A stretch of 64,000 nt of DNA from positions 1-64,000 of the forward strand of contig CAJTTC010000006.1 of the NCBI GenBank assembly GCA_910579295.1. The letters are read 5' to 3'. Below, piece by piece: positions 1 through 7,172 of this stretch (position 1 is its first letter; every line of letters starts with the position of its first letter). Below the pieces are notes generated by a model. That model was given only the letters and a program-made list of their open reading frames with translations. It searched no databases and was not told the DNA's origin. The position numbers and the translations under genes were made by a program. Origin of the DNA: an uncultured Christensenella sp. (GTDB lineage Bacteria; Bacillota_A; Clostridia; Christensenellales; Borkfalkiaceae).

Positions 1-217
1 CGTCTGGGGACGGAATACGCCGCCTTGACAAATTGTAAAGGGCGACGATTTATCTCCCGTAAGGCATAAAACCGTCGTCGCCTACGGCGCAAACCCTTGA
101 CAATTTGTCTGCGACGGCATTTTTCTCTGGTTAAGACGGTAAGCACCAAAGCGAACAACAAAATTTTTAAGCCGCAGTCCGCACACCAAGCAGACGGCGC
201 AAAGGAGCAGACACACA

Positions 218-1828
218 ATGAAAAACGCAGTTATTTACGCCCGTTTCAGTTCACACGCGCAGAACGAGCAATCAATCGAGGGGCAACTTGCCGAGTGCTA
301 TAATTTTGCTCAGCGCAACGATTTACGCATTGTTCACGAGTACATAGACCGCGCCCTAACGGGAACGACGGACAAGCGCCCCGAATTTCTGCAAATGATT
401 GAGGACAGCAAGCGCAAAGGCTTTCAGTTTGTAATAGTCTATCAATTAGACCGTTTCGCCCGCAATAGATACGACAGCGCGACATACAAAGCCAAGTTAA
501 AAAAAAACGGCGTTCGCGTACTCTCGGCAAAAGAGAACATCACGGACGACGCGAGCGGCATTTTAATTGAGGGCGTACTTGAAAGTATGGCGGAATACTA
601 TTCCGCCGAGTTAAGCCAAAAGGTTAAGCGCGGTATTGCAATGTCGGCGGCAAAGTGCAAGTATTTCGGCGGCGTTATTCCGCTCGGCTACAAAGTAAAC
701 AGCGAGAAAAATTTTGTGCTTGACGAGGAGCTTGCGCCCGTCGTCAAGACGGTTTTTGAAATGTTTGTCGCGGGGAGCAATTACGCCGAGCTTATCCGCT
801 ATCTGAACGGGCGGGGCGTTAAGACCACCAAAGGCGGCGAGTTCAACAAAAACAGCTTTCAGCGCATTTTGAGCAACCGCCGCTATTTGGGCAAGTACAT
901 TTATCAAGGCAACGAGATTGACGGCGGTATGCCGCGCATTATCAACGACGAGCTATTCGAGCAAGCGCAACAAAAACTTGCGTTATATGCCGCCGCACCC
1001 GCACGGGGCAAAGCAAAGGTCGAGTACATATTATCGGAAAAATTGATATGTGGCAAGTGCGGCAGTAAAATGACGGGCGTAAGTGCAATGAGCAAAAACA
1101 AAACGCTACACAACTATTATAAGTGCGTAGGCGTTACAAAGCACACTTGCGACAAGCGGACGATACGCAAGCAGTTTATCGAGGACGAAATTATAACTGC
1201 CATTACGGGCGACGGCACGGAGCGGAACAAGTACGGCGTTTTAACGGACGAATTTATAGATATGGTTGCCGCCGAAACCTACACGCTTATTCAAGCGGCA
1301 CGGAACGACAGCGAGATAAAGCGGCTTGAAAATATAATCGAGGACAACAAAAAGGCTATTGACAACCTTATGCAAGCGTTAATGCACGGCAAGGCAACCG
1401 ATATTATACTGTCGCAAGTGGAGCGGTTAGAGAACGAAAACAAAGAGCTTGCGGACACCGTTGCAATGGAAAAGGCAATGCAAATGAAATACAGTTATTC
1501 GGACATTCGCAAATGGCTGTTACATTTCCGCACTCTTGACTATTCAAAGACAAAACACCGCAAGGAGCTAATCAATATCTTTATTTATCGCGTTGTGTTG
1601 TATGATGATAAAATGAAAGTGTTATTCCACTTGAAAGGCGGGCAGAAAGAGGAACTGCTTTTGAACTTGATTTTCCCCGATTATCCCGACGGCAACGGCG
1701 AAAACGGGAGCGAAACCGAACAAAGCGCAAAAGAAAAAGAAGCCGCTAATGCGACTTCTCTTTCGGGGTGTTCTTATACCCCTCGTTTGGTGACCCTGTC
1801 GGGAATCGAACCCGAGATTGAGCCTTGA
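218..1828 (+). CDS. Large serine recombinase (site-specific integrase/resolvase)
   Basis: A 536-residue recombinase that would cut and rejoin DNA through a serine-phosphate intermediate, as in integrative elements of Clostridia. The N-terminal resolvase domain (about 1-145) starts with Y-A-R-F-S, making Ser11 the likely nucleophile, and has the Q-L-D-R-F-A-R motif. A 'recombinase' domain follows (about 155-260), then a zinc ribbon with C-G-K-C-G near residue 273 and two later cysteines, then a coiled coil (about 360-420). Start: ATG with AAAGGAG 11 bases upstream. The reading frame runs into the tRNA-Glu gene on the opposite strand, so the last 13 or so codons and the stop are antisense tRNA sequence. 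This suggests the recombinase marks the edge of an element inserted at the tRNA 3' end, with the rest lying left of the window. Family certain; element identity unknown. Confidence 0.93.
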   Translation: MKNAVIYARFSSHAQNEQSIEGQLAECYNFAQRNDLRIVHEYIDRALTGTTDKRPEFLQMIEDSKRKGFQFVIVYQLDRFARNRYDSATYKAKLKKNGVRVLSAKENITDDASGILIEGVLESMAEYYSAELSQKVKRGIAMSAAKCKYFGGVIPLGYKVNSEKNFVLDEELAPVVKTVFEMFVAGSNYAELIRYLNGRGVKTTKGGEFNKNSFQRILSNRRYLGKYIYQGNEIDGGMPRIINDELFEQAQQKLALYAAAPARGKAKVEYILSEKLICGKCGSKMTGVSAMSKNKTLHNYYKCVGVTKHTCDKRTIRKQFIEDEIITAITGDGTERNKYGVLTDEFIDMVAAETYTLIQAARNDSEIKRLENIIEDNKKAIDNLMQALMHGKATDIILSQVERLENENKELADTVAMEKAMQMKYSYSDIRKWLLHFRTLDYSKTKHRKELINIFIYRVVLYDDKMKVLFHLKGGQKEELLLNLIFPDYPDGNGENGSETEQSAKEKEAANATSLSGCSYTPRLVTLSGIEPEIEP

Positions 1829-1862
1829 GAGGGCTCCGTCTTAGCCGCTTGACCACAAGGCC
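1788..1862 (-). tRNA. tRNA-Glu (CTC)
   Basis: Folds as a 75-nt tRNA on the minus strand with encoded CCA. The 7-bp acceptor pairs with two G-U pairs, the anticodon stem GAGCC/GGCTC is perfect, the loop CTCTCAA carries anticodon CTC, and the T-arm has loop TTCGATT. Its 3' half is overlapped antisense by the end of the serine recombinase gene. A short GGGGT/ACCCC hairpin lies just beyond the CCA end but has no T-run, so the terminator may have been displaced. Confidence 0.93.
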
Positions 1863-1966
1863 ACACCTAATTACTTAATGAGTATATCACATACCTAAAA
1901 GCTTTGCAAGCAATTTTACACAGCCTTTATTAAATTTTTTATCAGATTAATTTGTATATTTTAATT

Positions 1967-2008
1967 TTAGGATTATACGTCAACCAAAAGAATGATGTAT
2001 AATCCTAA
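1967..2008. repeat. Long perfect inverted repeat upstream of the Xre gene
   Basis: Arms TTAGGATTATAC and GTATAATCCTAA (12 bp, perfect) extend by three more pairs including one G-T, leaving a 12-nt loop, and a T-run follows the right arm. It could be a rho-independent terminator insulating the recombinase/tRNA region, or an operator for the adjacent Xre regulator, since the right arm contains TATAAT. The sequence does not decide between these. Confidence 0.6.
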
Positions 2009-2040
2009 TTTTTTGTTATTATTAAGCTAAAATTATATAT

Positions 2041-2286
2041 ATGAGAAAACTAAATGACGTAGTAGTAGAAAGGCTGTGCAAGTATTTAGGCGAACGAAAT
2101 TTAACTCAGTATAAGTTATCGCAATTGAGTGGCGTGCCGTTTCCTACGATAAAGAGCATAATGCAACGCAGAACCAAGGGTATAACGTTAAAGACGATAA
2201 TAATGCTTTCGCACGGGTTGGGGATTACGCCGAGTGAATTTATAGACGACGAAACATTTTTAGCCGAAAATTTGGACTTGGAGTAG
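2041..2286 (+). CDS. Small Xre-family HTH transcriptional regulator
   Basis: An 81-residue protein that is essentially one Cro/C1-type helix-turn-helix: helix 2-3 region L-T-Q-Y-K-L-S-Q-L-S-G-V followed by P-F-P-T-I-K-S-I, and the typical tail of this family around 'GITPSEF'. It should bind DNA as a dimer; target unknown. There is no Shine-Dalgarno before the ATG, and a TAAAAT hexamer (2028-2033) ends seven bases upstream, so the transcript may be leaderless. It lies 32 bp downstream of a long inverted repeat that could be its own operator. It may be a leftover of the neighbouring mobile element or a chromosomal regulator. Confidence 0.88.
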   Translation: MRKLNDVVVERLCKYLGERNLTQYKLSQLSGVPFPTIKSIMQRRTKGITLKTIIMLSHGLGITPSEFIDDETFLAENLDLE

Positions 2287-2316
2287 GAGCGTGGCTTCAT
2301 TACGCTAAATTTTTGT

Positions 2317-2322
2317 TATAAT
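2317..2322 (+). promoter_or_regulatory. Extended -10 promoter of comF
   Basis: TG-T-TATAAT is an extended -10 element ending eight bases before the comF ATG. No good -35 box is seen at 16-18 bp. Transcription would begin at or one or two bases before the start codon, giving a leaderless mRNA. Confidence 0.5.
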
Positions 2323-2330
2323 ATAGAGCA

Positions 2331-3053
2331 ATGAACGTATTTAAAAAGATTTTAGACTCAATATTTCCCGAAGGCTATACTTGCGAATTATGTAACAGAG
2401 AAATTTTTGACGGAAGCAGGTTATGCGCCGAGTGCAGGGACGAAGTTACGTTCAACAACGGACATACCTGTCCCGTATGCGGCAGAAGGACGGCGAGCGA
2501 TTGTGTTTGCCTTGAATGTAAGGAGCTTGCGCCCATTTACGACCGCGCCGTGTCTGCGTTGATTTATGAGAAAGGAGTGCAAAGATTAATTCTCGCATTC
2601 AAGGAAGACCGTCCGTATCTCAAAACGTGGTTTGCCGAGCTGATGTATGCCAAGTGCGATTTTAAAGCCGTCGACGCGGTCTGCTACGTGCCTATGACGA
2701 AAAGAGCTGAGTACAAGCGCGGTTATAATCAGTCGTATCTGTTAGCTAAGGAATTGGCAAAGCTACTAAAATTGCCGTTACTCAAAAACGCATTAGTAAA
2801 GGTAAAAGAAACTTCTTCGCAAAAGAGCTTGACCAAGCGGGAAAGAGAAGTCAATTTGCAATCGTGTTTTAAAGCCGATAAGAGCGTTGTTGCCGGTATG
2901 TCGCTGATAGTTGTTGACGACGTGCTGACTACGGGCTCGACAGCAAACGCAATCAGCGCCGAGTTGAAAAAGCGCGGAGCGTTAAAAGTCTATTTTGTTA
3001 CCGTAGCTTCCGTTCATTATGAAAAAAATGAAGAAAACAACGTTATAACCTGA
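2331..3053 (+). CDS. comF: ComF family phosphoribosyltransferase-like protein
   Basis: A 240-residue ComF/GntX-type protein. The N-terminal third has a zinc-finger layout (C-E-L-C, C-A-E-C, C-P-V-C, C-L-E-C within the first 65 residues). The C-terminal part is a type I phosphoribosyltransferase fold with the PRPP-binding motif V-V-D-D-V-L-T-T-G-S-T near residue 200. In naturally competent Bacillota ComF is needed for DNA uptake, probably on the cytoplasmic side; its reaction is not known. A comEC gene occurs 26 kb downstream, so competence-type functions are present but dispersed. The ATG follows an extended -10 by eight bases and has no Shine-Dalgarno. Confidence 0.9.
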   Translation: MNVFKKILDSIFPEGYTCELCNREIFDGSRLCAECRDEVTFNNGHTCPVCGRRTASDCVCLECKELAPIYDRAVSALIYEKGVQRLILAFKEDRPYLKTWFAELMYAKCDFKAVDAVCYVPMTKRAEYKRGYNQSYLLAKELAKLLKLPLLKNALVKVKETSSQKSLTKREREVNLQSCFKADKSVVAGMSLIVVDDVLTTGSTANAISAELKKRGALKVYFVTVASVHYEKNEENNVIT

Positions 3054-3093
3054 AAAGTAAGCGGCGCGGGATTTAATCAGCAATGCAAATTAT

Positions 3094-3711
3094 TTAAATT
3101 TTATTTATGAGTTCAGCTATATCGTCCTTGTCGGTAATTTGACGCAGAACACGGCACGGGTTGCCGACGGCAAGCGAGTTGGGAGGGATATCGCGCGTAA
3201 CTACGCTGCCCGCTCCTATAACGCACCCCTCGCCGATAGTTACGCCGCCGATAACCGTCACGTTACCCGCAAGCCAGCAATTGTTGCCTATGACAATGGG
3301 CTTTGCGTACTCATAATCATAAGCCGTGCCGTCGGGTTTAAACCGTATATTGCGCTGTTGCCAACGCAGGGGGTGTACGGGCGTGAGCAACGATACGTTA
3401 GGACCGATAAACACGTCGTCGCCGATTGTAACGGGACAGCAGTCGAGCACTGTGAAATTAAAGTTGGCGTAGAAGTTTTTGCCGATTGTGAGGTAATCGC
3501 CGTAATCGCAGTAAAAAGGACCTTGAATATAGGCGCTTGAATGAGCGTGCCGTAGAAGCTTGCCCAGAATGTCCGCCCGTTTTTCTTCCTCGGTTTCGTA
3601 TGTTGCATTATAAAGTGAGCATAGCCTGTGCGCTTCCGCCCGTTTTTGCGGCAGTCCGTCGGCGCTTGCGTCGTACGGCTTGCCTGAAAGCATCTTTTCA
3701 AGTTCGTTCAT
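3094..3711 (-). CDS. Maltose/galactoside O-acetyltransferase family (left-handed beta-helix)
   Basis: A 205-residue sugar O-acetyltransferase (Maa/LacA type), which uses acetyl-CoA to acetylate a sugar hydroxyl in the cytoplasm. The N-terminal Maa domain (about 1-55) is followed by hexapeptide repeats of a left-handed beta-helix. The catalytic-histidine motif L-T-P-V-H-P-L and the closing 'GAGSVVTRDIPPN' block with 'AVGNPCRVLR' are present, and length is normal. Start: ATG with CGGAGA five bases upstream. It has its own minus-strand promoter with a perfect 16-bp palindrome filling the spacer, so control by a repressor or a MerR-like activator is likely. The exact sugar cannot be told. Confidence 0.92.
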   Translation of the reverse strand: MNELEKMLSGKPYDASADGLPQKRAEAHRLCSLYNATYETEEEKRADILGKLLRHAHSSAYIQGPFYCDYGDYLTIGKNFYANFNFTVLDCCPVTIGDDVFIGPNVSLLTPVHPLRWQQRNIRFKPDGTAYDYEYAKPIVIGNNCWLAGNVTVIGGVTIGEGCVIGAGSVVTRDIPPNSLAVGNPCRVLRQITDKDDIAELINKI

Positions 3712-3739
3712 ATTGTCTCCGTAAAATCGTTTTTTTACA

Positions 3740-3768
3740 ATTATAAGAACCGCCGCGGCGGTTGTCAG
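3740..3768 (-). promoter_or_regulatory. Acetyltransferase promoter with palindromic operator in the spacer
   Basis: On the minus strand: -35 CTGACA (3763-3768), 17-bp spacer, -10 TATAAT (3740-3745). The spacer is almost exactly the perfect palindrome AACCGCCG/CGGCGGTT (3748-3763). The -35 side is also one arm of a second inverted repeat, TTGTCAGCA...TGCTGACAA (3762-3811). This is the layout of a tightly regulated promoter; the regulator is not identified. Confidence 0.72.
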
Positions 3769-3870
3769 CAGTGTAGAGGTGTTTGAATATAAAATTAATA
3801 GTTGCTGACAATTAAAGGGGCTGTATTATGCGTTTAAAGCCGTCCGCAAGCCGAGAGTAAAGAGGAGGAG

Positions 3871-4359
3871 CTAACCGTTATGCTCCCACAGATTAAGGCG
3901 GGATTTAAACTCACGCTCTTTTTTTACTATTTTTGAGAGCTTATAAAAAATTATAGCCGCTCCGACCGCACACCCCGTGAAAACTATATAACATACGGTT
4001 ATCATTATTACGTGAGTGGACGATTTATACAATACTTCATCGGGATTGTCGGGGTTATAATAAACAGTAATTGTCTCGCCGTAATTTGCGGGCTCGTCAA
4101 TGTATGAGCCGTTGTTATAGGCTATGTCCGTGTAAGTTTTATCGCCCACGGTAAACTCAACGACGTCGTAATAATGACCGTAGTCGTCGCTTGAATTATA
4201 TGTAAAATAATGGTCGACAACGACGGCTTCGGTTTGCACGTATGAATAAGTCAGCAACTCTTTATAGAGCATAAACGACGCCGTAACGCCGCAGAGCAGA
4301 CTGACGAAAATCGCAACAATTCCGCCTATGATATAAGGCGCTTTATCAACCCGTTCCAT
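3871..4359 (-). CDS. DUF3592-type membrane protein
   Basis: A 162-residue protein with an N-terminal membrane helix (about 10-32), an exported-side beta-rich domain (about 40-112) with 'TEAVVVDHYFTY', 'YDVVEFTVGDKTYT', 'GETITVYYNPDNPDE', and a second membrane helix (about 116-140). This arrangement, with the Y-N-P-x-N-P element, is typical of DUF3592 proteins, whose function is unknown. GGAGG lies five bases before the ATG. It begins 29 bp after the double-TIR gene on the same strand and is probably cotranscribed with it, which makes it a possible membrane partner of the TIR protein. Confidence 0.8.
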   Translation of the reverse strand: MERVDKAPYIIGGIVAIFVSLLCGVTASFMLYKELLTYSYVQTEAVVVDHYFTYNSSDDYGHYYDVVEFTVGDKTYTDIAYNNGSYIDEPANYGETITVYYNPDNPDEVLYKSSTHVIMITVCYIVFTGCAVGAAIIFYKLSKIVKKEREFKSRLNLWEHNG

Positions 4360-4388
4360 TTATTCCTCCGCTTGGCAGTACTGATCGG

Positions 4389-5267
4389 CTAAAACTTCTT
4401 AAACTTCTCGAACAGCACGTTCGCGCTTTCGTACGGGTCGGCTGTGCCGAACGCAATAAATTGTCTGTCTGCAAGGGCGGGATAGAGCGTTACCGCTTCC
4501 TGCCATAGAGCATTCTCAACCGATTTTGTGCCGTCTGTACAGAGAACGGGCAGAATAAAAGCGTTTTGAGAAAGGGCGTAGTTTATTTCGCTCTGAATAA
4601 ATTTGCTTTTCAGCGATCTTTCCGAAATCAGCATAAAGATACAGCCGTCTTTGTAGCTGTGCTCTTTTATGTGACTTTTTACGCTCTCAGCCCAATTGTC
4701 AAAGCCGAGCATTTCTCTGTGTTGCCACACCTGATAGCCGTTAGAACTCAAAACGTCGGCAATTGCCGAAGCCGCTCTGCCGTCATATTGCGAACAGCAA
4801 ATAAAAGGCTTGGTCTTGCGTATCTGATAGGCAATCTGACTGCGGATATATTCGTGACATTCCCCGTCCCAGATATTGAATTTGTCGAGCTCGACGTTTA
4901 AAACGTTTATGCGCTTGCCGCTGTCTATCAGCTGTTGAATGTATGCGCGCTCCTCGCGGACGTAACGGGAATTTTCCGCGTTCTTGCTCTTGCAATATAC
5001 AAACCATATTCTTTCGTATATTTCGCGGCGTATTAAGCTCTGAATTTCCTCTTCGTCGGAAAGACATTTCAAGAAAAAGAGGATAGGCTCATAAAAAAAA
5101 GTTTCCTCGATAATATTTCTGATTATTCTCACCTTTTCTATATCGAGGTGGGAATGGGATATAAAGAAGTATTGCTTGGGATATTTGTATTTGCAGTCAA
5201 GGCATATGTAAGAGTCGGAGGCGGTTTCGTAAACCAGTCTTTTAGAATTACAGTTCAGACATTCCAT
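4389..5267 (-). CDS. Zinc-ribbon protein with two tandem TIR-like domains
   Basis: A 292-residue cytoplasmic protein. Residues 3-25 form a zinc ribbon (Cys3, Cys6, Cys22, Cys25). A first TIR-like domain (about 32-127) starts F-F-I-S-H-S-H-L-D and carries S-R-Y-V-R-E-E (Glu105/106) where TIR NADases have their catalytic glutamate. A second (about 153-243) starts F-I-C-C-S-Q-Y-D and carries S-K-F-I-Q-S-E (Glu227). Bacterial TIR domains commonly cleave NAD+ or make signalling nucleotides in antiphage defence; activity here is inferred from the motifs only. ATG chosen over an upstream in-frame TTG because AAGGA lies nine bases before it. Own promoter at 5322-5350; the DUF3592 gene follows. Confidence 0.82.
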   Translation of the reverse strand: MECLNCNSKRLVYETASDSYICLDCKYKYPKQYFFISHSHLDIEKVRIIRNIIEETFFYEPILFFLKCLSDEEEIQSLIRREIYERIWFVYCKSKNAENSRYVREERAYIQQLIDSGKRINVLNVELDKFNIWDGECHEYIRSQIAYQIRKTKPFICCSQYDGRAASAIADVLSSNGYQVWQHREMLGFDNWAESVKSHIKEHSYKDGCIFMLISERSLKSKFIQSEINYALSQNAFILPVLCTDGTKSVENALWQEAVTLYPALADRQFIAFGTADPYESANVLFEKFKKF

Positions 5268-5321
5268 AGTCAAAATTCCTTATTTAAAGGTGCTGTTTCC
5301 GATAAAAATGAAACTATTGTC

Positions 5322-5350
5322 ATTTTATCATAATATCCGCTTAATATCAA
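5322..5350 (-). promoter_or_regulatory. Promoter of the double-TIR gene
   Basis: Minus strand: -35 TTGATA (5345-5350), 17-bp spacer, -10 TAAAAT (5322-5327), followed by a leader of about 48 nt with AAGGA. Confidence 0.6.
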
Positions 5351-5424
5351 GTGTATTTATTCGTTTGTTATTTAAGCCGTTTAATATAAATTATTGTGCG
5401 TGATTAAGACTTAAACTCATTAAA

Positions 5425-5449
5425 AAAGACAGGCGCAAAACCTGTCTTT
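5425..5449 (-). terminator. Terminator after the GNAT/YoaP gene
   Basis: Stem AAAGACAGG/CCTGTCTTT (9 bp, perfect, 7-nt loop); read on the minus strand it ends in a T-run. It ends the acetyltransferase transcript. It sits beside a TGGTG-rich tail (5454-5483) similar to the tail of the neighbouring cassette. Confidence 0.8.
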
Positions 5450-5491
5450 AATCAGTGGTGTGGGGGAGTAACCCAAAACGAATTTTATAAT

Positions 5492-6244
5492 TCAAGCCAA
5501 CTGCGCTACAAGGTCAAGAAACTTTTTCTCGTTAAGAATTTCATTAGATACATATTGCCCATTGTAAAATACGGCATAATTTGTCCACGCTATAGGTGCT
5601 TTTTGCGCTTTTTCTTTACTGTCTAACAACACGCTTTCAAACGGTATGCCTTTTGCTTTCGCTACTTGCTCGACGAGCGGAATATATTTAGCCGTGAACG
5701 GGCAACCGTGCGAATAATACACTACGAAACCTTGTTTGTCTATTTGCGGCGTTTTTGCACTGTCTTTGAATTTCGGAACGGGTGCATTATCGTCAAAAGG
5801 CAAATACAGTAATGTAAAAAACGGCTCGGCTTTGTCCGCTATCGAAAAACCTTTATAGGCGAGATATTTCGGGTCTGATAAAAACGGCATTTTCTTAGGT
5901 GAAGATATAACGGTAATTCCGTGCTTGCCTTGCGCTTTTGCATCGGCAATACAAGCGTTTAATAAATCGTTAGCATAGCCGTGTCCTTTGAACGAACCCG
6001 AAACCCAAAAACAGTTTATGTGCATATAGCCGTCCGCTTCGATAGGACACCAAGCGTTTTCGGCAGGTATATACTCGATAAAGCATTTACCACGCTCGTT
6101 AGATTTCAAAAACACCAAACCGTCTTTAAGTCTTTCGGATATCCACGCTTTTTTGCTCGATACTTGAATATCTTTATTGTTTGAGATAGCGCAACATATA
6201 TGTTCTATATCTAAATTTTCGGGGGTGAGTTTTATGTATTCCAT
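5492..6244 (-). CDS. GNAT acetyltransferase with C-terminal YoaP-like domain
   Basis: A 250-residue protein. The N-terminal two thirds are a GNAT fold, with the acetyl-CoA loop around G-S-F-K-G-H-G-Y-A (residues 83-91). The C-terminal third (from about 190) is a YoaP-like, thioredoxin-like region with 'VVYYSHGCPFTAKYIP' (one cysteine, no CxxC). GNAT proteins move an acetyl group from acetyl-CoA to an amine; the substrate is unknown, and peptide, antibiotic or detoxification roles are all possible. I start at the ATG at 6244, which follows AAAGGCGG, rather than 25 codons further up. Promoter at 6275-6303. The gene lies between two tRNA-end-like tails, as a cassette would. Confidence 0.85.
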   Translation of the reverse strand: MEYIKLTPENLDIEHICCAISNNKDIQVSSKKAWISERLKDGLVFLKSNERGKCFIEYIPAENAWCPIEADGYMHINCFWVSGSFKGHGYANDLLNACIADAKAQGKHGITVISSPKKMPFLSDPKYLAYKGFSIADKAEPFFTLLYLPFDDNAPVPKFKDSAKTPQIDKQGFVVYYSHGCPFTAKYIPLVEQVAKAKGIPFESVLLDSKEKAQKAPIAWTNYAVFYNGQYVSNEILNEKKFLDLVAQLA

Positions 6245-6274
6245 TTCGATTAAACCGCCTTTTAAGATATTTAT

Positions 6275-6303
6275 ATTATACAACAAACGAAAGCATTTTT
6301 CAA
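6275..6303 (-). promoter_or_regulatory. Promoter of the GNAT/YoaP gene
   Basis: Minus strand: -35 TTGAAA (6298-6303), 17-bp spacer, -10 TATAAT (6275-6280). The -35 box is the last part of the repeated module that starts at the tRNA-end-like tail; the spacer and -10 lie in the unique part. Confidence 0.75.
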
Positions 6304-6405
6304 CCATATAACAACGCAAAAATAGGACTATGGCGCTGTGTCGGGTGCTCTATTTCGGTACGAAAAAAGCCCGAACCGATGCGGTTCGAACTTTATCGCT
6401 AATGG
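6298..6405. repeat. Cassette-junction repeat, copy 1
   Basis: About 108 bp, roughly 85 percent identical by eye to 7064-7172. On the minus strand it reads: tRNA-3'-end-like CTCCACCA, TAGCG, terminator hairpin with T-run, about 75 conserved bases, and a TTGAAA -35 box. Unlike copy 2, no tRNA body precedes it; instead there is a tail shared with the next unit (AAAATTC...TTACT...CC). Confidence 0.85.
6363..6388 (-). terminator. Terminator after the orphan membrane protein
   Basis: Stem CGAACC/GGTTCG with a 5-nt loop; on the minus strand it is followed by GGGC and six T. It is the same element as the tRNA operon terminator at 7128-7153. Confidence 0.82.
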
Positions 6406-6445
6406 TGGAGCGGTAGTAAACTAAAAAGAATTTTCTAAATTCTGA

Positions 6446-7006
6446 TTACAAGGAATTGTTTTTATAATAAAGTGGTTTGAATATTTTTTCGTGAAGTACA
6501 ACGAAAATGAACCCGATATATGTAATGCAAACCGTCATAAAAATTGCAAATATAAAATTAAACTTTGTCGCACAAAAATACGGGAATAGATAGGTAATAG
6601 CAAACAAAACAATAAACCCGTATTTCATTTTTAATTCGGCATTGATAAGCCATATTAAACTCAGTATAAGTAGTATAAACATACTTGCAATAATAAAAAA
6701 TAACATTGAAGAGTATATAAACGAAATTATATTTTCGAATTTACTTTGTTTGTATTTGGTGCATTTTAATACAAAACCGACTATACTAAGCGTAGTTAAT
6801 AAACAAATTGCAACTAAGTTGATTATTAAAAAAGCATAGACCGCTGTAATCAAATGGCTGTTTTCTCCTAATTCTTGCATAATTGAAAATACTTCTAAAA
6901 GTTCATAACAAGTTGCATCACCGAAAAACGGTACAGACATAAAACTTAAAATCAAAATACAAAAAAATAAACCTATAGCGTAGTTAATTCGTTTTTCTTT
7001 TAACAT
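6446..7006 (-). CDS. Orphan multi-pass membrane protein
   Basis: A 186-residue hydrophobic protein that I do not recognise. It has about five predicted membrane helices (around 8-26, 47-70, 88-115, 123-138, 143-167 by eye) and short basic loops. Base composition is clearly more AT-rich than the core genes, with many Ile, Phe and Asn codons, which suggests transfer from elsewhere. ATG at 7006 chosen because AAAGGAG lies 11 bases upstream; the frame stays open 40 codons further but without a ribosome site. It has its own TTGAAA-17-TATAAT promoter and lies between two copies of a tRNA-end/terminator/promoter repeat. Confidence 0.65.
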   Translation of the reverse strand: MLKEKRINYAIGLFFCILILSFMSVPFFGDATCYELLEVFSIMQELGENSHLITAVYAFLIINLVAICLLTTLSIVGFVLKCTKYKQSKFENIISFIYSSMLFFIIASMFILLILSLIWLINAELKMKYGFIVLFAITYLFPYFCATKFNFIFAIFMTVCITYIGFIFVVLHEKIFKPLYYKNNSL

Positions 7007-7040
7007 ACTACGATACGCTCCTTTGTGATTTGATGTTTTT

Positions 7041-7069
7041 ATTATAGCATAAAACTTTTTCTTTTTCAA
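7041..7069 (-). promoter_or_regulatory. Promoter of the orphan membrane protein gene
   Basis: Minus strand: -35 TTGAAA (7064-7069), 17-bp spacer, -10 TATAAT (7041-7046). Same -35 and spacing as the promoter of the next unit at 6275-6303. Confidence 0.75.
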
Positions 7070-7172
7070 GTATATGACAACGTAAAAAGGACTTGTGGCA
7101 CTGTGGCGGGTGTTATATTTCGGCACGAAAAAAGCCCGAACCGATGTGGTTCGAACTTTAACGCTATTGGTG
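7064..7172. repeat. Cassette-junction repeat, copy 2 (tRNA-Tyr end)
   Basis: Second copy of the module at 6298-6405, beginning in the 3' end of the real tRNA-Tyr gene and running through its terminator to the -35 box of the membrane protein gene. Confidence 0.85.
7128..7153 (-). terminator. Terminator of the tRNA operon
   Basis: Stem CGAACC/GGTTCG, 5-nt loop, then GGGC and six T on the minus strand, about 15 bases beyond the CCA end of tRNA-Tyr. Confidence 0.85.

Noticed and set aside
97..303. A 68-codon plus-strand frame before and into the recombinase gene.
   Set aside because: It overlaps the recombinase start in another frame, has no ribosome site and its product has no family features.
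3139..3540. A 133-codon plus-strand frame opposite the acetyltransferase.
   Set aside because: It is an antisense shadow of a clear hexapeptide-repeat enzyme.
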